From: Collinsella aerofaciens
GTDB taxonomy: Bacteria > Actinomycetota > Coriobacteriia > Coriobacteriales > Coriobacteriaceae
Assembly (NCBI RefSeq): GCF_015670795.1
Contig: NZ_JADPCJ010000020.1
Coordinates: 1-46,897 of the forward strand
Length of the DNA: 46,897 bases
Reading direction: 5' to 3'
The stretch's first letter is position 1. Every line of letters begins with the position of its first letter. Both the position numbers and the translations under genes were made by a program. The notes below the pieces were generated by a model. The model was not told where the DNA came from, did not search any database, and was given only the letters and a program-made list of their open reading frames with translations. Shown one piece after another: positions 8,024-16,625 of the stretch.

Positions 8024-8153
8024 GGACCTGGCCGGGCGAGGCGGGTAAGTTTTTCGCTCGGTCAGGTCCTGGGCTCGCTCGGAAAGCACATTAAGTGCTT
8101 TCCGGCTCGTGCGGAATCTACGAAAAACTTACCCGCCTCGCCCGGCCAGGTCC
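8024..8153. repeat. Long inverted repeat B (33-bp perfect stem)
   Basis: Positions 8024-8056 are the exact reverse complement of 8121-8153. The 64-nt loop holds a second perfect hairpin, 8080-8089 pairing with 8095-8104. It begins 12 bp after the HAD gene stop. The inner ends of the arms are AAGTTTTTCG and CGAAAAACTT. No direct repeats flank it and no open frame lies inside it. Confidence 0.9.
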
Positions 8154-8219
8154 TTGGGTGACTTGCTCGCCGTCTGGGTGGCGTCTTGGCGCCTAGATAC
8201 TTGGCTGATTTTTTGGAAT

Positions 8220-8253
8220 GAAGGGGGCTCCTTGTTGGCAAGGAGCCCCCTTC
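8220..8253. terminator. Terminator between converging HAD gene and polA
   Basis: GAAGGGGGCTCCTTG (8220-8234) pairs perfectly with 8239-8253 over a TTGG loop; the plus side is followed by TGGTTTGGTTACTTT. It probably serves the HAD gene and may also stop polA transcription. Confidence 0.75.
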
Positions 8254-8286
8254 TGGTTTGGTTACTTTAGGGTTGTGGGCACTTCC

Positions 8287-11034
8287 CTATTTGGCGTCGG
8301 CCCAGGTTATGCCGGTGCTGGCTTCGGCGATTAGGGGGACGCGGAGGTCTACTACGTGCTCCATGACGTCACGGACCATGGCGGTGAGGCGCTCGACTTC
8401 GTCGATGGGGCACTCAAAGTCCAGTTCGTCGTGTACCTGCAGGATCATGTGGGCGGCAAAGCCCTCTTCTTCCAGGTGGCGGCTTACGCGGGCCATGGCG
8501 ATCTTGATGATGTCGGCCGCGGTGCCCTGCATGGGGTGGTTCATGGCCGTGCGCTCACCAAAGCCGCGGAGTTGCGGGTTTTTGGCCTTGAGCTCGGGAA
8601 TATGGCGTCTGCGGCCATACATGGTCTCGGCATAGCCCGTCTGCTTGGCGCGCGCCACCACATTGTCGAGGAACGTGCGCACGCCCGGGTAGGCCTCGTA
8701 GTAGCGGTCGATCATGTCGCGCGCCTCGGCCATCGAGATATGCAGCGACTGCGACAGACCGTAGGCCTGCTGGCCGTACACGATGCCAAAGTTCACGGCC
8801 TTGGCGCGGCTGCGCAGGTCGGGCGTTACCTCGGACACCGGCACGCCAAATACGCGCGCGGCCGTCTCGGCATGGAAGTCCTCGCCCTCGTTAAAGGCAC
8901 GTACCAGATGTTCATCACCCGAAAGATGCGCGAGCAGGCGCAGCTCGATCTGCGAGTAGTCCACCGCCAAAAAGACGCTGCCCTCACCCGCCGAGAACGC
9001 CGTCTTGACGGTACGCCCCAGCTCCGAGCGCGTCGGAATGTTTTGCAGATTGGGGTCGCTTGAAGACAGACGCCCCGTCGCGGTGATGGTCTGGTTGTAC
9101 GTGGTGTGCACACGACCGTCGCCACGACGCAGCGGACCTAGCGTGTCCAGATAGGTCGACTTAATCTTGGACTTCTCACGCCAGTCCAAAATCAGGCGCA
9201 CGATCTCGTGATCGCGGGCAAGATCGCTCAACACCTTGGCGTTGGTCGAATAGTAACCGCGCTTGGTCTTCTTGAGGCCCTTGGTCGGAAGCCCCATCAC
9301 ATCAAAGAGTACGTGCGACAGCTGCATGGGACTGCCAATATTAAAGGTCTCGTCACCCGCCAGGTCGCGGATGCTGCGCTCGACCTCGGTAATCTGGGTC
9401 GCCAGGCCCTCGGACAGATTGCGCAGGCGGTCGGGATCCACGAGCATGCCCGCGCGCTCCATCTTGGCAAGCACCGGCACGAGCGGCATCTCGATGCCGT
9501 CGAACACGTTGGTGGCGTTCTCACGGGCCATGCGGTCGCGCAGCGGTGCGACCAGCGCCAGCGTTAAGGCCGCCGTGCGAGCGGCGGGCGCGGGGGCGTC
9601 CTCGCCGGCACCCTCTGCACCGCGCGCCGCAGGCAGCGCCATCTGCAGATAGGTATCGGCCAGATACGCCTCATCGAACTCGGAGCGGTCGGAATCCAGC
9701 AGGTAGGCGGCAACCACGGTATCGAAGATGCGCGTGGAATCGACTGCCAGCGGGTCCATAAGCTCGGGCTCAGAAGAATCGATGGGCGAAAGCTCGTGCA
9801 ACAGCGCCTTCATATCCGGGCTCGCCACGCGACCCTCCATAAACAGACGCGCGAGCACGCCGGCAATCACGCCGTGGACGAAGTTGAAGCCCTCAACCTC
9901 AGCCGCCGCACAGCAGTCGCCCTCCTCGAGCGCGAACAGGCCCTTGGACGTCGCCAGCCACAGCGTGCGCGTCAGTCCAAAGAGCGCGCCCTCTTCCTTG
10001 TCGTCGTCCACCACGGCGGCGACCCACTCGCCGGCATCAATCGCGCGGGAGACCTCAGCCGCAACGGCACCAAGCGCGTCAGCATCGCCGGCGGCTGAGC
10101 GAACCATAGCAGGTATCTCAAACACACTGGAGGCAGCAGCCCCGCCCTCGCCGCCGATCAGCGCCAAGAAACGGTTCTGCATGGCGGTGATACCAAGCGT
10201 ACCCAGCGCCGCGGAAACCTCATCGGCAGAAAACGCCGGGAAGGACGTCGCCTCAAAGTCGAGCTCGACGGGCGCATCGGTGCGAATTGTCGCAACCTTG
10301 CGGCTCAGTAGTGCGTCATCGATGTGTGCACGCAGGTTCTCGCCCATCTTGCCCTTGACCTCGTCGGCATGCGCGATGACTTCGTCCAGGCTACCGTACT
10401 TCGCAATGAGCGCACTCGCCTTTTTGGGGCCGATGCCCGGTACGCCGGGGATGTTATCCGACGTGTCGCCCTTCAGACCGTAAAAATCGGGCACAAGCGC
10501 CGGCGTAATGCCGTGATACAGGTCATCCACGCTCTCGGGCGTCATAATCGCTACGTCGGAAAGGCCCTTACGGGTCGAGACCACGTTGACGTGCTCGGTA
10601 ACAAGCTGATACATGTCGCGATCACCGGTCACCAGCAGCATGTCACAGCCGGCCTGCTCGCCCAAGCGCGCCATGGTTCCCAGGATATCGTCGCCTTCCC
10701 AGCCCTCGGACTGCAGAATCGGCACGTTGAGCGCACCGAGCAGCTCCTTAATCATAGGGAACTGCGCATGCAGATCGGGGTCCATGGGCGGGCGTTGCGC
10801 CTTATACTGCGGCAGCATCTCCATGCGCACGCGCGGCTTACCCTTGTCAAACGCCACGACCACACCGTCGGGGTTAAAGGCATCAATCATCTTAAGAAAC
10901 ATGTTCAGAAAGCCAAAGATCGCGTTGGTGGGGCGACCGTCCGGCGCGTTCATGGTCGGCGGCACGGCGTGAAAGGCGCGGTGCATGAGCGAGTTGCCGT
11001 CGATAACGGCAAAAGTGCGGCGCTTGTCAGACAT
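8287..11034 (-). CDS. polA: DNA polymerase I
   Basis: The 915-residue enzyme fills gaps and removes primers during replication and repair. The N-terminal 300 residues are a 5'-3' exonuclease (GWEGDDILGT and GDRD acidic motifs, helix-hairpin-helix PGIGPKKA), and the C-terminal part is a family A polymerase (DYSQIELRLLAHLSGD, YGRRRHIPEL, QVHDEL). The middle 3'-5' exonuclease-like domain lacks the DTET metal site, so proofreading is probably absent, as in several Gram-positive and Thermus enzymes. I chose the ATG at 11034 because the protein then starts SDKRRTFAVIDGNSL, after a GCGAGG box. The last ~100 codons use unusual CTA and ATA codons. Confidence 0.95.
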   Translation of the reverse strand: MSDKRRTFAVIDGNSLMHRAFHAVPPTMNAPDGRPTNAIFGFLNMFLKMIDAFNPDGVVVAFDKGKPRVRMEMLPQYKAQRPPMDPDLHAQFPMIKELLGALNVPILQSEGWEGDDILGTMARLGEQAGCDMLLVTGDRDMYQLVTEHVNVVSTRKGLSDVAIMTPESVDDLYHGITPALVPDFYGLKGDTSDNIPGVPGIGPKKASALIAKYGSLDEVIAHADEVKGKMGENLRAHIDDALLSRKVATIRTDAPVELDFEATSFPAFSADEVSAALGTLGITAMQNRFLALIGGEGGAAASSVFEIPAMVRSAAGDADALGAVAAEVSRAIDAGEWVAAVVDDDKEEGALFGLTRTLWLATSKGLFALEEGDCCAAAEVEGFNFVHGVIAGVLARLFMEGRVASPDMKALLHELSPIDSSEPELMDPLAVDSTRIFDTVVAAYLLDSDRSEFDEAYLADTYLQMALPAARGAEGAGEDAPAPAARTAALTLALVAPLRDRMARENATNVFDGIEMPLVPVLAKMERAGMLVDPDRLRNLSEGLATQITEVERSIRDLAGDETFNIGSPMQLSHVLFDVMGLPTKGLKKTKRGYYSTNAKVLSDLARDHEIVRLILDWREKSKIKSTYLDTLGPLRRGDGRVHTTYNQTITATGRLSSSDPNLQNIPTRSELGRTVKTAFSAGEGSVFLAVDYSQIELRLLAHLSGDEHLVRAFNEGEDFHAETAARVFGVPVSEVTPDLRSRAKAVNFGIVYGQQAYGLSQSLHISMAEARDMIDRYYEAYPGVRTFLDNVVARAKQTGYAETMYGRRRHIPELKAKNPQLRGFGERTAMNHPMQGTAADIIKIAMARVSRHLEEEGFAAHMILQVHDELDFECPIDEVERLTAMVRDVMEHVVDLRVPLIAEASTGITWADAK

Positions 11035-11200
11035 ATTAAATACCTCGCTTTGGGCTGGGCACGGTTTGCTCACTCCAGTTTACACGCTCCCCGCCCCGCG
11101 GCCACCTCACATCAAGCTCCCCCGCCACCGTGAGCCCGCGCGTGATACGATGGCTCACGGTACATCAACCAGCACGATCGATCCGAAAGGAGCCTGCGTC

Positions 11201-12598
11201 ATGGAGCGTCCCTGCGCATGGAAAAAGTACACGCCACAGCAAGTCGAGGAGCTCGAGGAGCTTTGCCGCGGCTATAAGCAGTTTTTGAGCGAGAACAAGA
11301 CCGAGCGCCTGTGCGTCAAGACCGGCATCAAGATGGCCGAGGAGGCGGGATACGTCGACCTGGAGACCGTGATCGCCGAAGGCCGCGAGCTCAAGGCAGG
11401 CGACAAGGTGTACGCCGCCAATCACGGCAAGGACCTCATGCTCGTCAACCTGGGCAACGCCCCGCTCGAGCAGGGCTTTAACATCCTGGGCGCCCACGTG
11501 GACTCGCCGCGCCTAGACCTTAAGCAGAACCCCGCCTTCGAGGCCGGCGACATGGCTTATCTCGACACGCACTACTACGGCGGCGTCAAGAGCTACCACT
11601 GGGTGGCCTCCCCGCTCGCACTCGTGGGCGTCATCTGCAAAAAGGACGGTACCACCGTCGACATCAATATCGGCGACAAGGCCGACGACCCGGTCTTTAC
11701 CATCTCCGACCTGCTGATCCATCTCTCGAGTGAGCAGATGTCTAAGCCTGCCAAGGACGCCGTCGACGCCGAGATCCTCGACGTGATCGTGGGCGGCCGT
11801 CCCGTCAAGTTCGATGAGGACGACAAGGACGCCCCCAAGGAGCCCGTCAAGCAAATGTTTCTGGACATCCTTAAGGAGCAGTACGACGTCGAGGAGGAGG
11901 ACTTCCTCTCCGCCGAGATCGAGGTCGTGCCCGCCGGCCCCGCCCGCGACATGGGCCTCGACCGCTCCATGATCTTGGGCTATGGCCACGACGACCGCGT
12001 CTGCGCCTACCCCTCTATGCTCGCCCAGATCAACGTCACCAACGTGGAGCGCACGAGCATCACGCTCATCGTCGACAAAGAGGAGATTGGTTCCGTGGGT
12101 GCCACCGGCATGACGAGCCGCTTCTTCGAGAACACCGTCGCCGAGATCATGACGCTCGCCGGCGAGGGTAGCCCGCTGGCCCTGCGCCGCGCGCTCGCCC
12201 GCAGCCGCATGCTCTCCTCTGACGTGTCCGCCGGCTTCGACCCGGGCTATGCCGCCAAGTTCGAGACCAAGAACGCCGCCTTTATGGGTCGCGGCCTGTG
12301 CTTTAACAAGTACACGGGCAGCCGCGGCAAGGGCGGCTCCAACGACGCCGATGCCGAGTATGTGGCCCTCGTCCGCGACATCATGGACAAGGCAGGCGTG
12401 GATTTCCAGACCTGTGAGCTCGGCCGCGTCAACGCAGGTGGCGGCGGCACCATCGCCTACATCATGGCCAAGTACGGCATGAATGTCATCGACTCCGGCG
12501 TTGCCGTTCTGTCCATGCACGCCCTATGGGAGGTCGCCAACAAGGCCGATATCTACGAGGCCTACCGCGGCTACAAGGCCTTCCTCGAGCGCGCCTAA
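11201..12598 (+). CDS. M18 family aminopeptidase
   Basis: The 465-residue protein is a zinc aminopeptidase of peptidase family M18, which trims N-terminal residues from peptides in the cytoplasm. Metal-site motifs are GAHVDSPRLDLK, VDKEEIGSVGATG and the C-terminal SMHA. Start is the ATG after GAAAGGAG (8-nt spacing); the frame is open upstream, but that part overlaps polA and is not family-like. It is divergent from polA. Preferred N-terminal residue is unknown. Confidence 0.9.
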   Translation: MERPCAWKKYTPQQVEELEELCRGYKQFLSENKTERLCVKTGIKMAEEAGYVDLETVIAEGRELKAGDKVYAANHGKDLMLVNLGNAPLEQGFNILGAHVDSPRLDLKQNPAFEAGDMAYLDTHYYGGVKSYHWVASPLALVGVICKKDGTTVDINIGDKADDPVFTISDLLIHLSSEQMSKPAKDAVDAEILDVIVGGRPVKFDEDDKDAPKEPVKQMFLDILKEQYDVEEEDFLSAEIEVVPAGPARDMGLDRSMILGYGHDDRVCAYPSMLAQINVTNVERTSITLIVDKEEIGSVGATGMTSRFFENTVAEIMTLAGEGSPLALRRALARSRMLSSDVSAGFDPGYAAKFETKNAAFMGRGLCFNKYTGSRGKGGSNDADAEYVALVRDIMDKAGVDFQTCELGRVNAGGGGTIAYIMAKYGMNVIDSGVAVLSMHALWEVANKADIYEAYRGYKAFLERA

Positions 12599-12613
12599 CC
12601 AGCCCTTCATAAC

Positions 12614-12683
12614 TTGCGGTGAAATGCGGACTAAACTGGCCCATAAACGGCCAAAACAGACCGTATTCCACCGCAACTTTTTT
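12614..12683 (+). terminator. Long hairpin terminator of the M18 gene (inverted repeat E)
   Basis: TTGCGGTGAAATGCGG (12614-12629) pairs with 12661-12676 with one mismatch and one G-U pair. The loop holds a second hairpin, TGGCC/GGCCA at 12637-12653. Six Ts follow at 12678-12683, as in an intrinsic terminator. The Ts end only 16 nt before the yaaA start, so this hairpin also forms the leader of yaaA and could limit read-through into it. Confidence 0.7.
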
Positions 12684-12698
12684 GGCAGAGGAGAGTCT

Positions 12699-13508
12699 AT
12701 GCTTCAAGTCATCATTTCGCCCGCCAAGCAAATGCGCGCGGCCCAAGATGCTTTTGAAGTCCTGGGCATTCCACCCTTTGTGCACGAGACGGCTCGCCTC
12801 CACCGGGCACTGCTAGATATCGAGCGGAATGAAGGCAGCGGCGGCCTGCAGGCGCTGTGGAACGTAAGTGACAGGCTGCTTACAGCGTGCCTGGATACGC
12901 TTCACGAATTTATGCCCGTCCTGAGCGATGCCGACCTCGCCGATCCCGATATCGCGCGTCGAATCTCCCCCGCCGTCATGTCCTATCACGGCATCCAATA
13001 CCAAAGCATGGCGCCCGAGGTCATGGATGCCGCACAGCTCGACTGGCTGCAAAACCATCTCTGGATCCTCTCGGGACTCTACGGATGCGTACGCCCCTTC
13101 CATGCCGTTGAACCGTATCGGCTGGAGATGGGCGCGAAGCTTGTCGTCGACGGTGCCCGAGACCTCTACGCATTTTGGGGCGACAAGCTCGCACGGACTA
13201 TCGCTCCGGCAGGCTCCAACGCTACGATCGTCAACCTCGCCAGCGCGGAATACGCCAAAGCTGTTCTCACCCGCCTCACCACCGATGCCACGGTCGTCAC
13301 ATGTCTCTTTGGCGAAGGCATCCGCAACGGGAAGCCCATCCAACGGTCGACCGCCAGCAAAAAGGCGCGCGGCTCCATGGTGCGGTGGATGGCAGAAAAC
13401 AAGCTCAAGGATGCAAGCGAACTTACCGCATTCAACATCGGCTATCGGCACATCCCCGAGCTTTCAGACAAAAACACCCTGGTTTTCATGAACGCACAGG
13501 CACAATAG
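12699..13508 (+). CDS. yaaA: YaaA/UPF0246 family peroxide-stress protein
   Basis: The 269-residue protein belongs to the UPF0246 (DUF328) family; Escherichia coli YaaA protects DNA under peroxide stress by lowering free iron. Family motifs seen are ISPAKQM at the N terminus, YHGIQYQSM, ILSGLYGCVRPFHAVEPYRLEMG and NLASAEYAK. Start is the ATG 6 nt after GAGGAGAG. It follows the M18 gene after a hairpin terminator, so expression may depend on its own signals or on read-through. Its biochemical activity is unknown in this organism. Confidence 0.88.
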   Translation: MLQVIISPAKQMRAAQDAFEVLGIPPFVHETARLHRALLDIERNEGSGGLQALWNVSDRLLTACLDTLHEFMPVLSDADLADPDIARRISPAVMSYHGIQYQSMAPEVMDAAQLDWLQNHLWILSGLYGCVRPFHAVEPYRLEMGAKLVVDGARDLYAFWGDKLARTIAPAGSNATIVNLASAEYAKAVLTRLTTDATVVTCLFGEGIRNGKPIQRSTASKKARGSMVRWMAENKLKDASELTAFNIGYRHIPELSDKNTLVFMNAQAQ

Positions 13509-13531
13509 GCCCGCCGTTTCCAAACACCCCA

Positions 13532-14047
13532 TTACTCCGCCAAGCCATCGGCCTTTGCAATCTCGCTCGTCGAGCCATCTTGGTAGGTAATCTTAACGTG
13601 CTCCACCTCGGATACCGCAGCGCCCGCCGAGGGCTCCAAGCGCCATTCCGTCAGCGCAATGTCCATGGTCGTGGGCACGTCCCCTTGATCTTTGAGCTTC
13701 ACCGTCAGCGTTTTGAGCGTCGCATCAAACGTCACGCATTCGATTTCTTCGCCCGGAATAGACCCGCCGCTCAGCTGCAGCTGCACAAACTCGTCGCGCG
13801 GATACCAATAGTCCCCCGGCGCGGCAACGGTATTGCCGCCCGCGACCCTCACCGTCATTATCGGCAGGGCATCGTCGGCCTCAAACTCCCAGGCAGCGCC
13901 GCCGCGACCGCCAAACGTCCAAATACAAAAGGCAATCACCAGCACGGCAAGCACCGCAAAGCCAATCGCGACAAGGCCATGGTGCGCACGGCTTTCCTCG
14001 GCCGATACATCCCATTGCGTCTCTCGATATAGATGCTTGTCTTCCAT
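13532..14047 (-). CDS. Small membrane-anchored protein of unknown function
   Basis: The 171-residue protein has a short charged N terminus, one membrane segment near residues 24-46 (VAIGFAVLAVLVIAFCIWTF) and a C-terminal part of alternating polar and apolar residues that looks beta-rich, so it is probably membrane-tethered with an outside domain. I do not recognise a family. Start is the ATG after GGGAGG; the frame remains open far upstream through the thiC region, but that is an antisense artefact. It is divergent from the TPP riboswitch and thiC, and nothing suggests a functional link. Confidence 0.75.
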   Translation of the reverse strand: MEDKHLYRETQWDVSAEESRAHHGLVAIGFAVLAVLVIAFCIWTFGGRGGAAWEFEADDALPIMTVRVAGGNTVAAPGDYWYPRDEFVQLQLSGGSIPGEEIECVTFDATLKTLTVKLKDQGDVPTTMDIALTEWRLEPSAGAAVSEVEHVKITYQDGSTSEIAKADGLAE

Positions 14048-14072
14048 GTTCGCCTCCCCACAGGCACGCTCG

Positions 14073-14103
14073 TTGGCCCAATCGTACCCATTCAGGCTAT
14101 ACT
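14073..14103 (+). promoter_or_regulatory. Candidate thiC promoter
   Basis: TATACT at 14098-14103 lies 17 bp before the aptamer; TTGGCC at 14073-14078 could be the -35 box but the spacing is 19 bp. Position supports it more than sequence. Confidence 0.35.
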
Positions 14104-14118
14104 TGAGCCCACCACATA

Positions 14119-14212
14119 AACGGGGAGCTTGCAGGACAAGACGGCAGGCTGAGACTGGGCGCGCCCGCCCTGACCCGCAAACCTGATATGGGTAATGCCA
14201 ACGAAGGGAGCC
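14119..14212 (+). promoter_or_regulatory. TPP riboswitch (THI element)
   Basis: The thiamine pyrophosphate aptamer is recognised from CGGGGAGC (14121-14128), GGCTGAGA (14147-14154), GACCC, AACCTGAT (14180-14187), GGGTAATGCC (14190-14199) and CGAAGGGA (14202-14209) in the correct order and spacing. The last element, AAGGGAG, is also the Shine-Dalgarno sequence of thiC, 8 nt before its ATG. Ligand binding should therefore hide the ribosome site directly, giving translational control without a separate expression platform. Confidence 0.93.
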
Positions 14213-14218
14213 GTGCCA

Positions 14219-15553
14219 ATGAGCACACAGACCGAGCCCAAGCTCGTCACGCAAATCGACTTCGCCCGCGCCGGGCAGATCACACCGCAGATGAAGGAAG
14301 TCGCCGAGCGCGAGCATCGCGACCCCGAGTACATCCGCGAGCGCGTGGCCGACGGCCGCATCGCCATTCCCGCCAACATCGTGCACATCAAAAAGGGCAT
14401 GCGCGCCTTTGGCGTCGGTGAGGGCCTGTCCACCAAGGTCAACGTGAACCTGGGTATCTCGGGCGACAAGGCCGATGCCGCCGAGGAATGGAAGAAGGTC
14501 AAGATCGCCGAGGACTTTGGCGCCGACGCCATCATGGACCTCTCCAACTCGGGCAAGACGCGCCAGTTCCGACAGCAGCTCATCGACGAGACGCCGCTCA
14601 TGGTAGGCACCGTCCCCATGTACGACGCCATCGGCTACATGGAAAAGCCGCTGGTCAAGCTGACCAAGAACGATCTGCTCGAGGTCGTGCGTGCACACGC
14701 CGAAGACGGCGTGGACTTTATGACCATCCACTGCGGCATCAATAAATCGGTCATCAAGACCTTCAAGGAGACCGGCCGCCTCATGAACATCGTCAGCCGC
14801 GGCGGCTCGCTGCTGTTTGGCTGGATGGAAGTCACCGGTAACGAGAACCCCTTCTACGAGTTCTACGACGAGGTGCTCGAAATCTGCCACGAGTACGACG
14901 TGACGATTTCGCTCGGCGACTCCTGCCGCCCGGGCTGCCTCTACGACTCCAACGACGCCACCGAGACCGCCGAGATGATCGAGCTGGGCAAGCTATGCAA
15001 GCGTGCTTGGGCCGCCGGCGTCCAGGTCATGGTCGAGGGCCCGGGTCACATGGCGCTCGACGAGATCGCCGCCAACATGAAACTGCAGAAGCGCCTGTGC
15101 CACAATGCTCCGTTCTATGTGCTCGGACCGCTGGTGACCGATATCGGCGTGGGTTACGACCACATCACCGCTGCCATCGGCGGCGCCATCTCCGCCAGCT
15201 CCGGTGCCGACTTCCTGTGCTACGTGACACCGGCAGAGCACCTATGCCTGCCCAACGCCCAGGATGTGCTCGACGGCCTCATGGCCACCAAGATCGCCGC
15301 ACACGCCGCCGACATCGCCAAAAAGGTGCCCCACGCCCGCGACATGGACGACAAGATGGGCCAGGCACGCCGCAAGCTCGACTGGGACGCCATGTGGGAG
15401 TGCGCGCTCGACCCGGTTACGGGCAAGAAGCGCTACGAGGAGTCCCCCGCCGCCACCGAGGGCACTTGCACCATGTGTGGCAAGATGTGCGCCGTCCGCA
15501 CCGTCAACAAGATCTTCGAGGGCACCACGATCGACCTCGGCATGGAGGACTAA
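14219..15553 (+). CDS. thiC: Phosphomethylpyrimidine synthase
   Basis: The 444-residue radical SAM enzyme turns aminoimidazole ribotide into hydroxymethylpyrimidine phosphate for thiamine. The C-terminal cluster motif CTMCGKMC (CX2CX3C) is present near the end, with the long conserved core (KVNVNLGISGD, VEGPGHMALDEI, GGAISASSGADFLCYVTPAEHL). Start is ATG at 14219, set by the AAGGGAG of the riboswitch; an in-frame ATG at 14195 lies inside the aptamer and is rejected. thiD follows 181 bp downstream. Confidence 0.96.
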   Translation: MSTQTEPKLVTQIDFARAGQITPQMKEVAEREHRDPEYIRERVADGRIAIPANIVHIKKGMRAFGVGEGLSTKVNVNLGISGDKADAAEEWKKVKIAEDFGADAIMDLSNSGKTRQFRQQLIDETPLMVGTVPMYDAIGYMEKPLVKLTKNDLLEVVRAHAEDGVDFMTIHCGINKSVIKTFKETGRLMNIVSRGGSLLFGWMEVTGNENPFYEFYDEVLEICHEYDVTISLGDSCRPGCLYDSNDATETAEMIELGKLCKRAWAAGVQVMVEGPGHMALDEIAANMKLQKRLCHNAPFYVLGPLVTDIGVGYDHITAAIGGAISASSGADFLCYVTPAEHLCLPNAQDVLDGLMATKIAAHAADIAKKVPHARDMDDKMGQARRKLDWDAMWECALDPVTGKKRYEESPAATEGTCTMCGKMCAVRTVNKIFEGTTIDLGMED

Positions 15554-15592
15554 CCTGTCGCCGCGGCCGCTTCTGTCGGCGAGCTGGTGCCT

Positions 15593-15605
15593 GTCAATTG
15601 TTGAC
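15593..15605. promoter_or_regulatory. Short palindrome between thiC and thiD
   Basis: GTCAATTGTTGAC is a perfect 5-3-5 palindrome. A similar GTCAA-N4-TTGAC lies upstream of ftsZ (32111-32124). It may be an operator; no regulator is known. Confidence 0.25.
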
Positions 15606-15647
15606 GTGTGAACATTTGCTTGCATTTGCGTAAAGATTGCATCGCCC

Positions 15648-15677
15648 GCCCGGGTTCGACATAGAGTCGGCCCGGGC
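15648..15677 (+). promoter_or_regulatory. Hairpin upstream of thiD
   Basis: GCCCGGG (15648-15654) pairs with CCCGGGC (15671-15677) and an inner CGAC pairs with GTCG at 15657-15669. No T tract follows. It may terminate thiC weakly. TATAAT at 15683-15688 directly after it is a good -10 box for thiD, but no clear -35 box is at the right distance. Confidence 0.4.
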
Positions 15678-15734
15678 ATCATTATAATGCTGGCTTATAG
15701 ACCCATTTGATTCCGACCGAACAGGGGAGCGAAC

Positions 15735-16565
15735 ATGGATCGCAGTAAGGTACCTGCCGTTCTATCCATCGCAGGATCCGATTCCAGCGGTGGCGCCGGC
15801 ATTCAGGCCGACATCAAGACCATCACGGCGCACCGCCTGTATGCCGAGACGGCCATCACCGCCATCACCGCACAGAACACCCTGGGCGTCACCGCCGTGC
15901 AGAACATCTCCCCGGATATTGTCGCGGCGCAGATCGATGCCGTTTTTGACGATATCCGCCCCAACGCCGTCAAGATTGGCATGGTTTCCTCTGCCGAGAT
16001 TATCGATGTTATCGCCGACCGCCTGAGCGCTTGGAACGCGACAAACGTGGTAGTCGACCCCGTCATGGTAGCCACCTCGGGCGCACGGCTGATTGCCGAA
16101 GATGCCGCCGAGGCGCTCACCCGCCGCCTGTTCCCGCTAGCGACGGTTATCACGCCCAATATTCCCGAGGCCATGGCCCTGCTCGACTACGAGGTCGACT
16201 CCGAGCGCACGCAGCAAAATGCTGCCATGCTCCTCACCCGCCGCTTTGGTTGCGCATCCCTCGTTAAGGGCGGGCATCTTGTCAACGAGGCCAACGATGT
16301 ACTGGCCGAACCCGCGCCACTCGATGACGAGGGCAACCATCTTGGAGATCCACTCACCACGTGGTTCCGCCACAAGCGCATCGAGACCGACAACACACAC
16401 GGCACCGGCTGCACACTCTCGTCCGCCATCGCCTGCGCGCTGGCCCAGGGCATGGATCTTGCCGACGCTGTCAACGCCGGCAAGGCATACCTAACGGGCG
16501 CTCTGGCCGCCGGCTTTGACATGGGCAAAGGCTCCGGCCCCGTCAACCACATGTGGCAGTATTAA
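15735..16565 (+). CDS. thiD: Hydroxymethylpyrimidine/phosphomethylpyrimidine kinase
   Basis: The 276-residue ribokinase-fold enzyme phosphorylates HMP and HMP phosphate, the step after ThiC. It begins VLSIAGSDSSGGAGIQADIK, the family start, with VDPVMVATSG in the middle and the C-terminal anion-hole motif DNTHGTGCTLSSAIA. The start follows GGGGAG. The gene order thiC-thiD is common; no thiamine-phosphate synthase or thiM gene is in the window. Confidence 0.94.
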   Translation: MDRSKVPAVLSIAGSDSSGGAGIQADIKTITAHRLYAETAITAITAQNTLGVTAVQNISPDIVAAQIDAVFDDIRPNAVKIGMVSSAEIIDVIADRLSAWNATNVVVDPVMVATSGARLIAEDAAEALTRRLFPLATVITPNIPEAMALLDYEVDSERTQQNAAMLLTRRFGCASLVKGGHLVNEANDVLAEPAPLDDEGNHLGDPLTTWFRHKRIETDNTHGTGCTLSSAIACALAQGMDLADAVNAGKAYLTGALAAGFDMGKGSGPVNHMWQY

Positions 16566-16580
16566 GATTCGCAGCCTAAG

Positions 16581-16616
16581 CCACCGCAAAGGCGCCCGCC
16601 CCCTTTGCGGTGGTTT
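16581..16616 (+). terminator. Terminator of thiD
   Basis: CCACCGCAAAGG (16581-16592) pairs perfectly with 16602-16613, followed by TTT. It separates thiD from the converging SGNH gene. Confidence 0.7.
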
Positions 16617-16625
16617 GGGGTCGCG

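Noticed and set aside
8024..8153. Inverted repeats considered as a MITE family
   Set aside because: The five elements share no arm sequence, and I see no target-site duplications or transposase ends, so a single mobile family is not supported by this window.
14195..14218. Alternative thiC start at 14195
   Set aside because: That ATG is part of the conserved GGTAATGCC of the TPP aptamer and has no ribosome site of its own.
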